A stretch of DNA of 64,000 bases from Pseudomonas sp. Seg1 (GCF_018326005.1 NZ_AP021903.1:5321001-5385000), one strand, 5' to 3'; counted from the first letter of the stretch, positions 40,236-51,541 are shown. Notes: generated from the sequence alone by a model not told the origin. Made by a program: numbers and translations.

Positions 40236-42104
40236 TTAAATCCACAACTTCTTGAAGTCACGTCCGCCAAAGATCAGGTTGACCATTGCGCGGGTCACCA
40301 TGATGGCCGTGAACATCGAGGTAAAGATCCCGAGGGACATGGTCACTGCGAAACCTTTGACCGGGCCTGTGCCCATCGCAAAGAGAATGCCGCCAACCAA
40401 CAAGGTAGTCAGGTTGGCGTCGAGAATCGCGGTGAATGCCCGGCCGAAGCCTTCGTTGATTGCACGCTGGATGGTCATGCCGGCGGCGATCTCTTCACGA
40501 ATCCGCGAGAAGATCAGCACGTTGGCGTCGACCGCCATACCCATGGTCAGCACGATACCGGCGATACCCGGCAGGGTCAGTGTTGCACCCAGCAGCGACA
40601 TCAAGGCCAGCAGCAGCACCATGTTCACCGCCAGTGCGACGGTGGCGATAACGCCGAAGAAGCGGTAGATGGCGATGATGAACAACGACACGAACAGCAT
40701 GCCCCACAGCGACGCATCGATACCTTTGGTGATGTTGTCAGCACCCAGGCTCGGGCCGATTGTGCGCTCTTCAGCGAAGTACATCGGCGCCGCCAGACCA
40801 CCGGCACGCAGCAGCAGAGCCAGTTCGGACGATTCGCCCTGGCCGTTCAGGCCAGTGATGCGGAACTGAGCACCCAGTGGCGACTGAATGGTCGCCAGAC
40901 TGATGATCTTCTTCTCTTCTTTGAACGTCTGAACAGCAACGTCTTTCTCGACGCCATCAACCACTTGCTTGGTGTAAGTGGTGATCGGACGCTGCTCGAT
41001 GAAGATCACCGCCATGCTGCGACCAACGTTGGAACGGGTTGCGCGGCTCATCAGCTCGCCACCGTGGCCATCCAGACGGATGTTCACTTCAGGCGTGCCG
41101 TGCTCGCCGAAACCGGCCTTGGCGTCGGTCACCTGGTCACCGGTGATGATCAGGCCACGCTCGATCTGCGCAGGAGGACGCTTGCCTTCACGGAACTCGA
41201 AAGTCTCGGAAGTGGCTTTCGAAGCACCTGGCTCTGCTGCCAGACGGAACTCAAGGTTGGCCGTCTTGCCGAGAATACGCTTGGCTTCGGCAGTGTCCTG
41301 CACGCCCGGCAGCTCAACCACGATGCGGTTGGCGCCCTGGCGCTGAACGATCGGTTCGGCAACACCCAGCTCGTTGACGCGGTTACGTACCGTGGTCAAG
41401 TTCTGCTTGATGGAGTATTCACGGATTTCCGCCAGCTTGGCCGGGGTCATCGCCAGACGCAGCACCGGTTGACCGTTGAGGTCGGCCGGAACAATGTCGA
41501 AATCGTTGAAGTTCTTGCGGATCAGCGCACGGGCCTGTTCGCGGGAGTCAGCATCGCTGAAGCCCAACTGAATGGCACCGCCCAGTTGCGGCAGGCTGCG
41601 ATAGCGCAGCTTCTCTTTGCGCAGCAGGCTCTTGACGTCGCCTTCGTAGACTTTCAGGCGTGCATCGAGGGCTTTGTCCATGTCCACTTCGAGCAGGAAG
41701 TGCACACCACCGGACAAGTCCAGACCCAGTTTCATCGGGTGCGCGCCCAGATTGCGCAGCCATTGCGGGGTGGTTTGTGCCAGGTTCAGCGCGACGACGT
41801 AGTCATCACCCAACGCCTTGCGCACAACGTCTTTGGCCGGCAGCTGGTCTTCAGCCTTGGTCAGACGGATCAGACCGCCCTTGCCGTTGGCCGCCAGAGT
41901 GGCTGCCTTGACGTTGATCCCGGACTCCTTGAGCGCAGTGCTCACACGATCCAGATCAGCCTGATTGACTTGCAGCGCAGTGCTTGCACCGCTGACCTGA
42001 ATGGCCGGGTCATCGGGGTATAGATTGGGAGCGGAATAAATCAGACCGACCGCCAGCACCGCCAGGATCAGAATGTATTTCCACAGAGGATATTTGTTCA
42101 GCAT
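40236..42104 (-). CDS. secD: Protein-export membrane protein SecD
   Basis: SecD, with SecF and YajC, supports SecYEG in pulling proteins through the membrane. ATG 42104 (MLNKYPLWKYIL) is the start, one codon after a GTG; 622 residues. A first helix (about 8-25), a large periplasmic region with the P1 head including LGLDLSGGVHFLLEVD (about 125), and five C-terminal helices with MGMAVDANVLIFSRIREE (about 515-533) are visible. It lies between yajC (64 bp) and secF. Confidence 0.97.
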   Translation of the reverse strand: MLNKYPLWKYILILAVLAVGLIYSAPNLYPDDPAIQVSGASTALQVNQADLDRVSTALKESGINVKAATLAANGKGGLIRLTKAEDQLPAKDVVRKALGDDYVVALNLAQTTPQWLRNLGAHPMKLGLDLSGGVHFLLEVDMDKALDARLKVYEGDVKSLLRKEKLRYRSLPQLGGAIQLGFSDADSREQARALIRKNFNDFDIVPADLNGQPVLRLAMTPAKLAEIREYSIKQNLTTVRNRVNELGVAEPIVQRQGANRIVVELPGVQDTAEAKRILGKTANLEFRLAAEPGASKATSETFEFREGKRPPAQIERGLIITGDQVTDAKAGFGEHGTPEVNIRLDGHGGELMSRATRSNVGRSMAVIFIEQRPITTYTKQVVDGVEKDVAVQTFKEEKKIISLATIQSPLGAQFRITGLNGQGESSELALLLRAGGLAAPMYFAEERTIGPSLGADNITKGIDASLWGMLFVSLFIIAIYRFFGVIATVALAVNMVLLLALMSLLGATLTLPGIAGIVLTMGMAVDANVLIFSRIREEIAAGMTIQRAINEGFGRAFTAILDANLTTLLVGGILFAMGTGPVKGFAVTMSLGIFTSMFTAIMVTRAMVNLIFGGRDFKKLWI

Positions 42105-42123
42105 CACGCCGCCCGTTATGACG

Positions 42124-42143
42124 CGGGGCGCCTTGCGCGCCCC
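42124..42143 (-). other. Hairpin between yajC and secD
   Basis: GGGGCGC and GCGCCCC-type arms face each other around CTTG in the 64-bp gap. No T run follows on the minus strand, so it is more likely a message-stability element. Confidence 0.45.
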
Positions 42144-42168
42144 GTCGATTGAGTAGAAGTTGTTACCT

Positions 42169-42507
42169 TTAGATCGCTTTCAGCGTGCCTTTTGGCAGCG
42201 TGGCGGCGATGGCGCCTTTCTGGAACTTCATTTCCACGGTGTCGGAAACTTCCAGAACCACGAAGTCATCGGCCACTTTGGTGATCTTGCCGGCGATGCC
42301 GCCGGTGGTGACCACTTCGTCGCCCTTCGCAAGGCTGCTCAGCAGGTTCTTCTGCTCTTTGGCGCGCTTGGCCTGTGGACGCCAGATCATCAGGTAGAAG
42401 ATGACCAGGAAGCCGACCAGGAAAATCCACTCGAAACCGCCGCCCATTGGGCCGGCAGCAGCCGGTGCAGCCGCGTCGGCCATGGCGTTAGAGATAAAAA
42501 AGCTCAT
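42169..42507 (-). CDS. yajC: Sec translocase accessory subunit YajC
   Basis: YajC is a small inner-membrane protein bound to SecDF. The 112 residues have one transmembrane helix (about 22-42, GFEWIFLVGFLVIFYLMIW) followed by the family motif RPQAKRAKE and a cytoplasmic domain with GDEVVTTGGIAGKI (about 63). It follows tgt by 43 bp in the conserved queA-tgt-yajC-secDF order. Confidence 0.96.
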   Translation of the reverse strand: MSFFISNAMADAAAPAAAGPMGGGFEWIFLVGFLVIFYLMIWRPQAKRAKEQKNLLSSLAKGDEVVTTGGIAGKITKVADDFVVLEVSDTVEMKFQKGAIAATLPKGTLKAI

Positions 42508-42550
42508 TTAGCACTCCAGTTGCAAATGTTGAATCTTGGGGTCAGAAAAC

Positions 42551-44745
<2,195 letters not shown>

Positions 44746-44810
44746 GATGGGGTTCGTCTAGCAGGGCCGGAAAGTCTAGCGGAAATATCGAAAATTCTCT
44801 ATGTACCTGA

Positions 44811-44839
44811 TTGACCGACGGTAATCTCATCTCTATACT
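44811..44839 (+). promoter_or_regulatory. tRNA-Leu promoter
   Basis: TTGACC (44811-44816), a 17-bp spacer and TATACT (44834-44839) lie 13 bp before the tRNA. The C/G stretch right after the -10 resembles a stringent discriminator. Confidence 0.8.
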
Positions 44840-44852
44840 TCGCCGCCATTGA

Positions 44853-44937
44853 GCCCTGATGGCGGAATTGGTAGACGCGGCGGATTCAAAATCCGTTTTC
44901 GAAAGGAGTGGGAGTTCGAGTCTCCCTCGGGGCACCA
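44853..44937 (+). tRNA. tRNA-Leu (anticodon CAA)
   Basis: The 85-base cloverleaf has acceptor arms GCCCTGA (44853) and TCGGGGC (44927) with one G-U pair, the anticodon stem CGGAT/ATCCG around a CAA anticodon read as Leu TTG, a long class II variable arm, GTTCGAG in the T loop, and an encoded CCA end. It has its own promoter and terminator. Confidence 0.95.
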
Positions 44938-44945
44938 AAATTAAG

Positions 44946-44972
44946 AAAGGTCTTGCTTAGCAAGGCCTTTTT
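44946..44972 (+). terminator. tRNA-Leu terminator
   Basis: AAGGTCTTGC and GCAAGGCCTT pair with one G-U around TTA, followed by T8, just after the CCA end. Confidence 0.85.
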
Positions 44973-45000
44973 TTTCGCCTGCAATAAAGCTCTGACTTGT

Positions 45001-45035
45001 GTAGGAGCTGCCGCAGGCTGCGATCTTTTGATCTT
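45001..45035. repeat. Dispersed repeat GTAGGAGCTGCCGCAGGCTG
   Basis: This 35-base stretch with the GCCGCAGGCTGCG palindrome and GATCTTTTGATCTT tail is a common Pseudomonas intergenic repeat, a REP class different from the others in the window. It appears here as a single copy. Confidence 0.6.
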
Positions 45036-45071
45036 CCGCTTCTTGGCCATCAGCCCCGAAGGAACCATCCC

Positions 45072-45401
45072 ATGGAAACGTCACTGGAAACAGTCGCTCT
45101 TTTCTCCCTCAAACTCGCTTACGAGGAAGAAGGCCTGAGCCCGATTTTGCGGGACGATATGGTCATGGGTGACTATCAGAAAGACATTTTCGAACTGCTG
45201 GTGCGACGGGGTGATGTGCAGACCATTCAGTTCAAAATCAATGAATGCCTGGGCTTGGCGATGGATGCTTTGGGCGGTGTCGAGAAGCCGCTCGGCCGTG
45301 AGCTGCACAAATTATCCGCCGATTTGAGCCAGGCGCAGTCGTTGGAGCAGCTTGATCAGCCGCTCCTCGCGCTCAAGGGATACTTGAAAGACATTCTGTA
45401 A
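45072..45401 (+). CDS. Small acidic protein of unknown function
   Basis: The start is ATG 45072, with AAGGAA 8 bases upstream; earlier open codons run through the repeat at 45001 and are excluded. The 109 residues are mostly helical, start METSLETVALFSLKLAYEE and contain no Cys cluster or membrane segment. I recognise no family. It is convergent with a PH-domain gene. Confidence 0.65.
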   Translation: METSLETVALFSLKLAYEEEGLSPILRDDMVMGDYQKDIFELLVRRGDVQTIQFKINECLGLAMDALGGVEKPLGRELHKLSADLSQAQSLEQLDQPLLALKGYLKDIL

Positions 45402-45418
45402 TTGAACGCGCCACGCGC

Positions 45419-45787
45419 TTACAGCAAATGCCTGGAGATGTACTTCGAAATTTCCACCATCGACGTTTTCCCGGTGAACTCGAACTTCACCTTTCCCAGC
45501 GAAGAAAAATAAATCTCCAGCTCCGAGTCCAGATCGAACGTGCCCGACGTTTCCACGGAGTACGCGACGATGTTCTTGTACGGCAGTGACGTGAAATCCT
45601 TCTTGCTGCCGGTGATGCCCTGCACATTGACCGCGATGATGCGTTTGTTGGTGAACACCACGCCGTCGCGCATGGCTTTGTAGGAATCGATCACCTCTTC
45701 GCCTTCCAGCAGCAATGCCGTCACACGCTCGGCGTATTCGTCGTTCTGCTTGAGTTTGAAGAAACCTTTGTTGTTGAAGTCGATCAT
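45419..45787 (-). CDS. Bacterial PH-domain protein
   Basis: The 122-residue product matches the bacterial pleckstrin-homology (bPH, PF08000-like) pattern: EGEEVIDSYKAMRDGVVFTNKRIIAVN (in two parts, about 29-55), a GSKKDFTSLPYKNI segment (about 61-74) and a final amphipathic strand and helix. It has no signal peptide. The function of such proteins is largely unknown; several respond to envelope stress. It is transcribed towards the gene at 45072. Confidence 0.8.
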   Translation of the reverse strand: MIDFNNKGFFKLKQNDEYAERVTALLLEGEEVIDSYKAMRDGVVFTNKRIIAVNVQGITGSKKDFTSLPYKNIVAYSVETSGTFDLDSELEIYFSSLGKVKFEFTGKTSMVEISKYISRHLL

Positions 45788-45950
45788 CTGTCCATCCTTT
45801 GGTTGAGAAAGATCCCGTCCTCATCAAAGTCCGTTACGCCGATGAAGAGCGTGGCGCGACGCTACTATTTTGTTATCTTGCCGTCCATCTTCAGCGCGGC
45901 TCATCAGCACGCGCTGTTTCAAGGTTTTTGCAGGTTAAGGAAAGGATCGA

Positions 45951-46799
45951 ATGGAGTTTCTGTGTCTACTCGCATTTCTGGCGGCATGGGGTTTCATGTG
46001 GCGCTGGGTGGTGAAGAACCGCGGTAACTGGAATCTGTTTGTCGGCAACGTTCTCGGTGCGGGGGCGGGTTTTATTGTCGGCATTGTGGTGTTCTCCATC
46101 ACGTTCTCGCTGTTCGTGCCGGAGCGCAAAACTGCGCAAAAGCAGATTCAAGAGACTGTCACTCAAAAGGTCGAGCCTGTTGCAGTGATGCCTGAAGCTG
46201 AACCTGCCCCAGAACCGGCTCCGACGCCGCCCCCCGTTACAGTCGTGCCGCCTGCACCTGCACCTGCACCTGCACCTGCACCTGCACCTGCACCTGCAAC
46301 TGCAACTGCAACTGCAACTGCAACTGAAACTGAAACTGAAACTGAAAACCTTCCGGCCTATGTCGCCAGCAGTCCACAGAATGAGCCTTCGCCGCCCGAA
46401 TCCGCTTTACTGCCGAACTTCAGCAAACGTCTGCCGGCTGCACTGGCCGAGAAGGACTTCAAGGATAACGTGAGCAACGACTTCGCCGTTTTGCGCCGAT
46501 TGGCCGGCAGCAATCCGAATGCCGACAAATCCTTGATGGCTTACATGATTTGCGAGCCCTTCATCAAGAGTGCCATGCGTTTTTCAGCGTCGACGGTGAT
46601 CTCGAGTGCCCGGGACGCCAGCAGCCAGCGCTTCAAGGATCAGACCTACACCGTCAGCAGTACCGCCACTGCCCGCAACATGTTGGGCGACGATGTCCGC
46701 TACCATTTTGATTGTTCAGTGCAGCAACTGGACGGCAACGATGCCGGCAAGGCTGCGTGGCGACTGCTCGATCTGAAGCTGAAGAAGAGCGACTCTTAA
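45951..46799 (+). CDS. Membrane protein with variable (PA)(TA)(TE) tract, unknown function
   Basis: The 282-residue product starts at ATG 45951 with AAGGA about 9 bases upstream. Two hydrophobic segments (about 2-22 and 29-52) are joined by a short basic loop, leaving a large C-terminal part on one side of the membrane. Residues about 64-135 are Pro/Ala/Glu/Thr-rich and include a perfect dipeptide array of 8 PA, 4 TA and 4 TE. The last 140 residues form a compact domain with two Cys (about 200 and 264). I recognise no family. The repeat is in-frame and could change length without breaking the gene. Confidence 0.7.
   Translation: MEFLCLLAFLAAWGFMWRWVVKNRGNWNLFVGNVLGAGAGFIVGIVVFSITFSLFVPERKTAQKQIQETVTQKVEPVAVMPEAEPAPEPAPTPPPVTVVPPAPAPAPAPAPAPAPATATATATATETETETENLPAYVASSPQNEPSPPESALLPNFSKRLPAALAEKDFKDNVSNDFAVLRRLAGSNPNADKSLMAYMICEPFIKSAMRFSASTVISSARDASSQRFKDQTYTVSSTATARNMLGDDVRYHFDCSVQQLDGNDAGKAAWRLLDLKLKKSDS
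46251..46346. repeat. Hexanucleotide tandem repeat, 16 units in coding sequence
   Basis: Eight CCTGCA units are followed by four ACTGCA and four ACTGAA. Each unit is two codons in the frame of the gene at 45951, so gain or loss of units keeps the frame. The three blocks differ by single bases, suggesting stepwise expansion from one ancestor. Confidence 0.95.
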
Positions 46800-46870
46800 G
46801 CCTCGTTTAAGGGATCAAGGCGCCGGCTGCGCTATCATCGCCGGCCTGTGCGCCTTGAGCTTTGACCCGG

Positions 46871-48790
46871 ATGTCTCCAACACTTGATGACCTGAACTCC
46901 CTGCCTGCTGTTTTGGCCGGCCCGCTGCTGCGACGGCTGGAGCCGACACGACTGGTGATGTGGCTGGTCGGTACGCGTCCTCTGTCGCTGACTTTGCGCT
47001 TGCAGGGTGTAGGAGACATTCCGCTCGATGTAGAGAATTGCACAGTCATTCCCGTAGGCAGTCGAGCGTTTGTTCACCTCATCGATATCACACTCGATAG
47101 CGCCCTGCCCTTCGACACCTTTATCGACTACGACTTGCTGATCGATGACGAAAAAGGCATAGCCGATTGGGCGCCGCACCTGCTTTATGCCGATACCACC
47201 CGCCCGAACTTTGTCCTGCGCTCCCGGATAGATCAGTTGCTCCACGGCTCCTGCCGCAAGCCGCATCACCCGGCGGCGGATGGTTTGCTGTGTGTCGATC
47301 AACTGCTGGCGGCGCAAACCGACCCGCAACAACGCCCGGCGCTGTTGATGATGAGCGGCGATCAGGTCTACGCCGATGACGTTGCCGGCCCGATGCTGCG
47401 GGCGATCCATGCCTTGATCGAGCGCCTCGGCCTGCTCGACGAACACCTCGAAGGTGCCGTGGTCAGCGACAGCGCGAAACTCTACCAACACCCGGCCAGT
47501 TACTACCACCGTGCGGATTTGTTACCGGCTCTGGAGAGCAACGAGACGTTGCGCGAGCGATTTTTCGGCGGTGCGCGTAAGCCGATTTTCACCAGCAGCA
47601 GCGCCGACAATCACCTGGTGACGTTTGCCGAAATCATGGCGATGTACTTGCTGGTGTGGTCACCGGTTGCGTGGACACTGATCAATCCGCAGCCTCCGCT
47701 ACTGACGCCGGATCGCCTCAAGCGATATGCACTCGAACAGACCCGGATCGACGCCTTCAAGGCAGGACTGGACAACGTCGCCCGAGTGCTGGCGCATCTG
47801 CCGAGCCTGATGATTTTCGACGATCACGACATCACCGATGACTGGAACCTTTCCGCGCAATGGGAGGAAACGGCCTACGGCCATCCGTTCTCCAAGCGCA
47901 TCATCGGCAACGCGCTGATTGCCTACATGCTGTGCCAGGGCTGGGGCAATAACCCGGATGCCTTCAAGGATGTACTGGAGAAAACCCGACGCCTGGCCGC
48001 CAGTGGCGATGACCATTACCTCGACAGCCCGGTGCAGGACGAACTGATCGATGACTTGCTGTGCTTTCAGAACTGGCACTTCGTGATGCCGACCAGCCCG
48101 GCGCTGGTCGTGCTTGACACGCGTACCCGACGCTGGCGCAGCGAAATGACGCTCAAGCAACCGTCGGGTCTGCTCGACTGGGAAGCCTTGAGCGAACTGC
48201 AGCAAGAGCTGCTCGATCACCCGTCGGCGATCATCGTTTCGCCCGCGCCGATTTTTGGTGTGAAGCTGATTGAAACGGTGCAAAAGGTCTTCAGCTGGTG
48301 CGGTTACCCACTGCTGGTGGATGCCGAGAACTGGATGGCCCATCGTGGCGCCGCGCAGGTGATCCTGAATATTTTCCGACACACACGTACGCCGGGTAAC
48401 TACGTGGTGCTGTCCGGTGATGTGCATTATTCCTTCGTCTACGAAGTACTTATCCGACACCGCAAGGCCGGCCCACGGATCTGGCAGATCACCAGCAGCG
48501 GGATCAAGAACGAGTTTCCGAAAACCCTGCTGGAGTGGTTCGACCGTCTCAACCGCTGGCTCTACTCACCGCGCTCGCCACTGAACTGGCTGACCAAACG
48601 TCGACGTATGCGCATCGTGCCGTACACACCAGAACATGCCGAGGCAGGTGAACGACTGTGGAACTCAGCGGGGATCGGTCAGGTGTTTTTCAACGAGCAA
48701 GGCCAGCCACGCGAGATCATTCAGCACAACTCCAATGGAGCGGCGAAGACACGGATGCTGGCGCCGGATTTGTCGGAATACCCGGACTAA
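46871..48790 (+). CDS. PhoD-like metallophosphatase
   Basis: The 639 residues show PhoD-like phosphodiesterase/alkaline phosphatase motifs: MMSGDQVYADDV (metal ligands, about 160), IFDDHDITDDWN (about 317) and VLSGDVHYSF (about 515). No signal peptide is seen, unlike the secreted PhoD proteins, so a cytoplasmic or unusual location is possible. The start is ATG 46871; a TTG three codons upstream is less likely. The length is above that of the Bacillus PhoD. The substrate is unknown. Confidence 0.82.
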   Translation: MSPTLDDLNSLPAVLAGPLLRRLEPTRLVMWLVGTRPLSLTLRLQGVGDIPLDVENCTVIPVGSRAFVHLIDITLDSALPFDTFIDYDLLIDDEKGIADWAPHLLYADTTRPNFVLRSRIDQLLHGSCRKPHHPAADGLLCVDQLLAAQTDPQQRPALLMMSGDQVYADDVAGPMLRAIHALIERLGLLDEHLEGAVVSDSAKLYQHPASYYHRADLLPALESNETLRERFFGGARKPIFTSSSADNHLVTFAEIMAMYLLVWSPVAWTLINPQPPLLTPDRLKRYALEQTRIDAFKAGLDNVARVLAHLPSLMIFDDHDITDDWNLSAQWEETAYGHPFSKRIIGNALIAYMLCQGWGNNPDAFKDVLEKTRRLAASGDDHYLDSPVQDELIDDLLCFQNWHFVMPTSPALVVLDTRTRRWRSEMTLKQPSGLLDWEALSELQQELLDHPSAIIVSPAPIFGVKLIETVQKVFSWCGYPLLVDAENWMAHRGAAQVILNIFRHTRTPGNYVVLSGDVHYSFVYEVLIRHRKAGPRIWQITSSGIKNEFPKTLLEWFDRLNRWLYSPRSPLNWLTKRRRMRIVPYTPEHAEAGERLWNSAGIGQVFFNEQGQPREIIQHNSNGAAKTRMLAPDLSEYPD

Positions 48791-48799
48791 GACCTTGCA

Positions 48800-48899
48800 C
48801 TGTGATTGCGGAAGCGAGCCTGCTCGCGAAAGCGATCAATCATCCAGCACAGATGCCGACTGATAGGCCGCCTTCGCGAGCAGGCTCGCTCCTACAGTG
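48800..48899. repeat. REP doublet (REPIN)
   Basis: Left arm 48800-48834 and right arm 48867-48898 are inverted copies of the GCGAGCCTGCTCGCGA core. The left arm is imperfect, lacking part of the GTGGGAG end. Confidence 0.75.
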
Positions 48900-48913
48900 C
48901 TACTTGCAAGCCG

Positions 48914-50086
48914 TCAATGCGCGGTCAGTGCCCGCACCACACCTCTGACAATCATCCCCACCTCCCGCTCATCAATCGTCAGCGGCGGCAGCAGCCGTAT
49001 GGTCTTGCCGCGCGTGACGTTGATCAGCAGCCCATGATCCCGCGCCGCGATCAGCGTCAGGTCACGAATCGGCTGTTTCAACTCGATGCCGATCATCAAA
49101 CCCTGACCACGAATCGCCAGCACATTCGGGTTATCCACCAGCTCTGCGCGTAACCGGGCCAGCAAGCGCTCACCCTGTATCCGCGCATTTTCCAGCAAGC
49201 CTTGCTCATTAATGATTTCCAGCACCGTGCAGCCCACCCGACAGGCCAGCGGATTACCGCCAAACGTACTGCCATGGCTGCCGGGCGTGAACAGATCCGC
49301 CGCCCTGCCCCGCGCCAGGCATGCACCGATCGGCACGCCATTGCCGAGTCCTTTGGCCAGGGTCATGACATCCGGGACAATGCCTTCATGCTGAAACGCA
49401 AACCACTGGCCCGTGCGGCCGATACCGGTCTGGATCTCGTCAAGCATCAGCAGCCACGCATGCCGGTTGCATAGTTCACGCAAGGCTTTCAGATAACCCG
49501 GCGGTGCCAGTTGCACACCACTTTCCCCCTGAATCGGTTCCACCAGAATCGCGACGATCCGCTCACCGTGTTTGCGTTGAACATGGTCCAGTGCAGCGAG
49601 ATCACCGAACGGCACTTTGACGAAATCCCCCGGCAATTCGTTGAAACCCAGGCGCACCGCCGGCCCATCACTGGCGGACAACGTACCGAGTGTGCGGCCA
49701 TGAAACGCGTTGGCCATCACCACCACCAGCGGCTGCTCGACGCCCTTGCGCCAGCCGTACAACCGCGCCAGCTTCAAAGCGGTTTCGTTGGCCTCGGCCC
49801 CGGAGTTGTTGAAGAACGCCTTGTCCATTCTCGACAACTCAGTCAGCCGGTTGGCCAACTGTTGCTGCCAATCGATGCTGTACAGATTGGACGTATGCAG
49901 CAGCAATCCCGCCTGTTCGCTGATCGCCGAAACGATGCGCGGGTGCGAGTGGCCGACATTGGTCACCGCCACCCCGGCGACCGCGTCCAGATACTCGCGA
50001 CCGGCCTGATCCCACAGGCGCGTGCCCAAGCCTTTGGTGAAACTCAGGGCCAGCGGTTGGTAGGTGTTCATCAGCGCGGCGGTCAT
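48914..50086 (-). CDS. Class III aminotransferase, acetylornithine-aminotransferase-like
   Basis: The 390 residues belong to the class III (ArgD/ornithine-type) PLP aminotransferases: the N-terminal [36 protein letters not shown] (about 92-109), [11 protein letters not shown] (about 184-194), [12 protein letters not shown] (about 219) and the PLP Lys in [14 protein letters not shown] (about 246). It most resembles acetylornithine or succinylornithine transaminases, but no other arginine gene is nearby. It is divergent from a LysR regulator 102 bp away, so it may serve a catabolic role. The donor substrate is not certain. Confidence 0.85.
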   Translation of the reverse strand: MTAALMNTYQPLALSFTKGLGTRLWDQAGREYLDAVAGVAVTNVGHSHPRIVSAISEQAGLLLHTSNLYSIDWQQQLANRLTELSRMDKAFFNNSGAEANETALKLARLYGWRKGVEQPLVVVMANAFHGRTLGTLSASDGPAVRLGFNELPGDFVKVPFGDLAALDHVQRKHGERIVAILVEPIQGESGVQLAPPGYLKALRELCNRHAWLLMLDEIQTGIGRTGQWFAFQHEGIVPDVMTLAKGLGNGVPIGACLARGRAADLFTPGSHGSTFGGNPLACRVGCTVLEIINEQGLLENARIQGERLLARLRAELVDNPNVLAIRGQGLMIGIELKQPIRDLTLIAARDHGLLINVTRGKTIRLLPPLTIDEREVGMIVRGVVRALTAH

Positions 50087-50188
50087 GACTTCAAACTCCA
50101 GTGAAGGTCGGTGTGCTCGCAGTATGGTTAGCCACCAGAACTGGATAAACTCGGTAAAACTTCAATCATTTAAAAGCCGGACTTGATA

Positions 50189-51094
50189 ATGGACCTGTTT
50201 CAGTCGATGAGCGTCTACGTCAAAGTGGTCGAATCGGGGAGCATGACGGCGGCCGCGTTGCAGTGCGACATGTCGACGACGATGGTAGGCAATCACCTGC
50301 GCGCGCTGGAGCAACGGCTCGGCGTGCAACTGCTGCAACGCACCACGCGGCGCCAGCGACTGACCGAGTTCGGCAGCGTCTATTACCAGCGCTGCCTCGA
50401 AGTGCTGGGACTGTTGGCTGACTCTGAACGCCTCGCCGAGCAGGCCCTTGATGAGCCTCGTGGCATCCTGCGTATTACCGCTCCTCTGACCTTCGGCGTT
50501 GAGCGCCTGGCGCCAGCGCTGAGTGAATTTTCCCTGCAATGGCCGAAGGTCAAACTCGACGTGGTACTGACCAATAGCCGCCCGGATCTGCTGGAAAGCG
50601 GCCTCGACGTCGCCTTCCGCCTGGGTCACTTCGAACAGTCCAACTTGATAGCCCGGCCCCTGATCGACTACACCCTGACCGTCTGCGCGGCGCGGGAGTA
50701 TGTCGCAAGACGAGGCATGCCGCTGACGCCACAAGACCTGCAACAGCATGACTGCCTGTCCTTTGCCTACCCCACCGGCGATGACTGGCAATCGGTGGAA
50801 AAGCGCTGGCGCCTCAGCGGCCCGGACGGCGAAATCATGGTCGACGTCAGCGGGCCGATGCTGATCAACAGCTCCGCCGGCCTGCATCAGGCGGCACGTA
50901 CGGGCATGGGCATCGTGATGCTGCCCGATGCCCTGGTGGAAGAGGATTTGCGCGATGGCCGACTGGTGACGGTCATCCCCGACTACCAACCCCCGAGCCG
51001 ACCTCTACACCTGTTGTATGCCCCGGATCGTTATCGCCTGCCCAAGCTGCGGCGCTTCGTCGATTTCGCGATGCAGGCATGGGGCAGATCCTAG
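50189..51094 (+). CDS. LysR-family transcriptional regulator
   Basis: ATG 50189 gives 301 residues; a TTG two codons upstream is an alternative. The helix-turn-helix (about 1-60, VVESGSMTAAALQCDMSTT) is followed by an effector domain (about 90-295) with RAEDL-free, CrgA-like features such as FRLGHFEQSNLIARPL (about 137). The divergent transaminase gene is the likely target. The ligand is unknown. Confidence 0.86.
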   Translation: MDLFQSMSVYVKVVESGSMTAAALQCDMSTTMVGNHLRALEQRLGVQLLQRTTRRQRLTEFGSVYYQRCLEVLGLLADSERLAEQALDEPRGILRITAPLTFGVERLAPALSEFSLQWPKVKLDVVLTNSRPDLLESGLDVAFRLGHFEQSNLIARPLIDYTLTVCAAREYVARRGMPLTPQDLQQHDCLSFAYPTGDDWQSVEKRWRLSGPDGEIMVDVSGPMLINSSAGLHQAARTGMGIVMLPDALVEEDLRDGRLVTVIPDYQPPSRPLHLLYAPDRYRLPKLRRFVDFAMQAWGRS

Positions 51095-51137
51095 TTCCTC
51101 TAACTCACCACGTCCGCGACAAGGAGTCGACCCACCG

Positions 51138-51541
51138 ATGAACAACTACCTGACCGTACGCGATCTGTTGCCCGCCGAAGTGGAATCAGTGCGAGTGTTC
51201 CTCGGTCAGCATGGATGGGGCCATCGAACCGGTTCAAGCGAAGACTTTGCACAGCTCATCGCCAACTCCCAACGCACGGCCATTGCCCTCAAAGGCACAT
51301 GCATCGCAGGTTTCGCCCGCGGTATCAGCGATGGTTTATCCAACGGTTATCTGTCGATGGTCGTGGTCGACGGGCAGCATCGACGCGAAGGCATTGGCCG
51401 GGCATTGGTTGAGCACGTCATGGGGATAACCCCGACATCACCTGGGTGCTGCGCGCAGGCCGTGAAGGCGCCGAGGCGTTTTTTGCCCGCCTGGGTTTTC
51501 AAACGTCGCTGATTGCGATGGAGCGCCCACGACTGAAGTAA
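51138..51541 (+). pseudogene. GNAT acetyltransferase gene broken by a -1 frameshift
   Basis: ATG 51138 follows AAGGAG at 11 bases and opens a GNAT domain with the acetyl-CoA pocket VVVDGQHRREGIGRALVEH (about 75-93). At GGGG (51422-51425) the frame is lost. Reading on in the next frame after this point gives DNPDITWVLRAGREGAEAFF and FARLGF, a normal GNAT ending, to TAA at 51539. As read, the original frame continues to 51512 with unrelated residues. A lost base in the G run explains this. It could be a true mutation or a sequencing error. Confidence 0.8.

Noticed and set aside
44853..45035. tRNA-Leu as an integration site for a mobile element
   Set aside because: No integrase and no second copy of the tRNA 3' end is visible downstream.
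46251..46346. Hexamer array as a CRISPR
   Set aside because: Units are 6 bp without spacers and are in frame with a gene.
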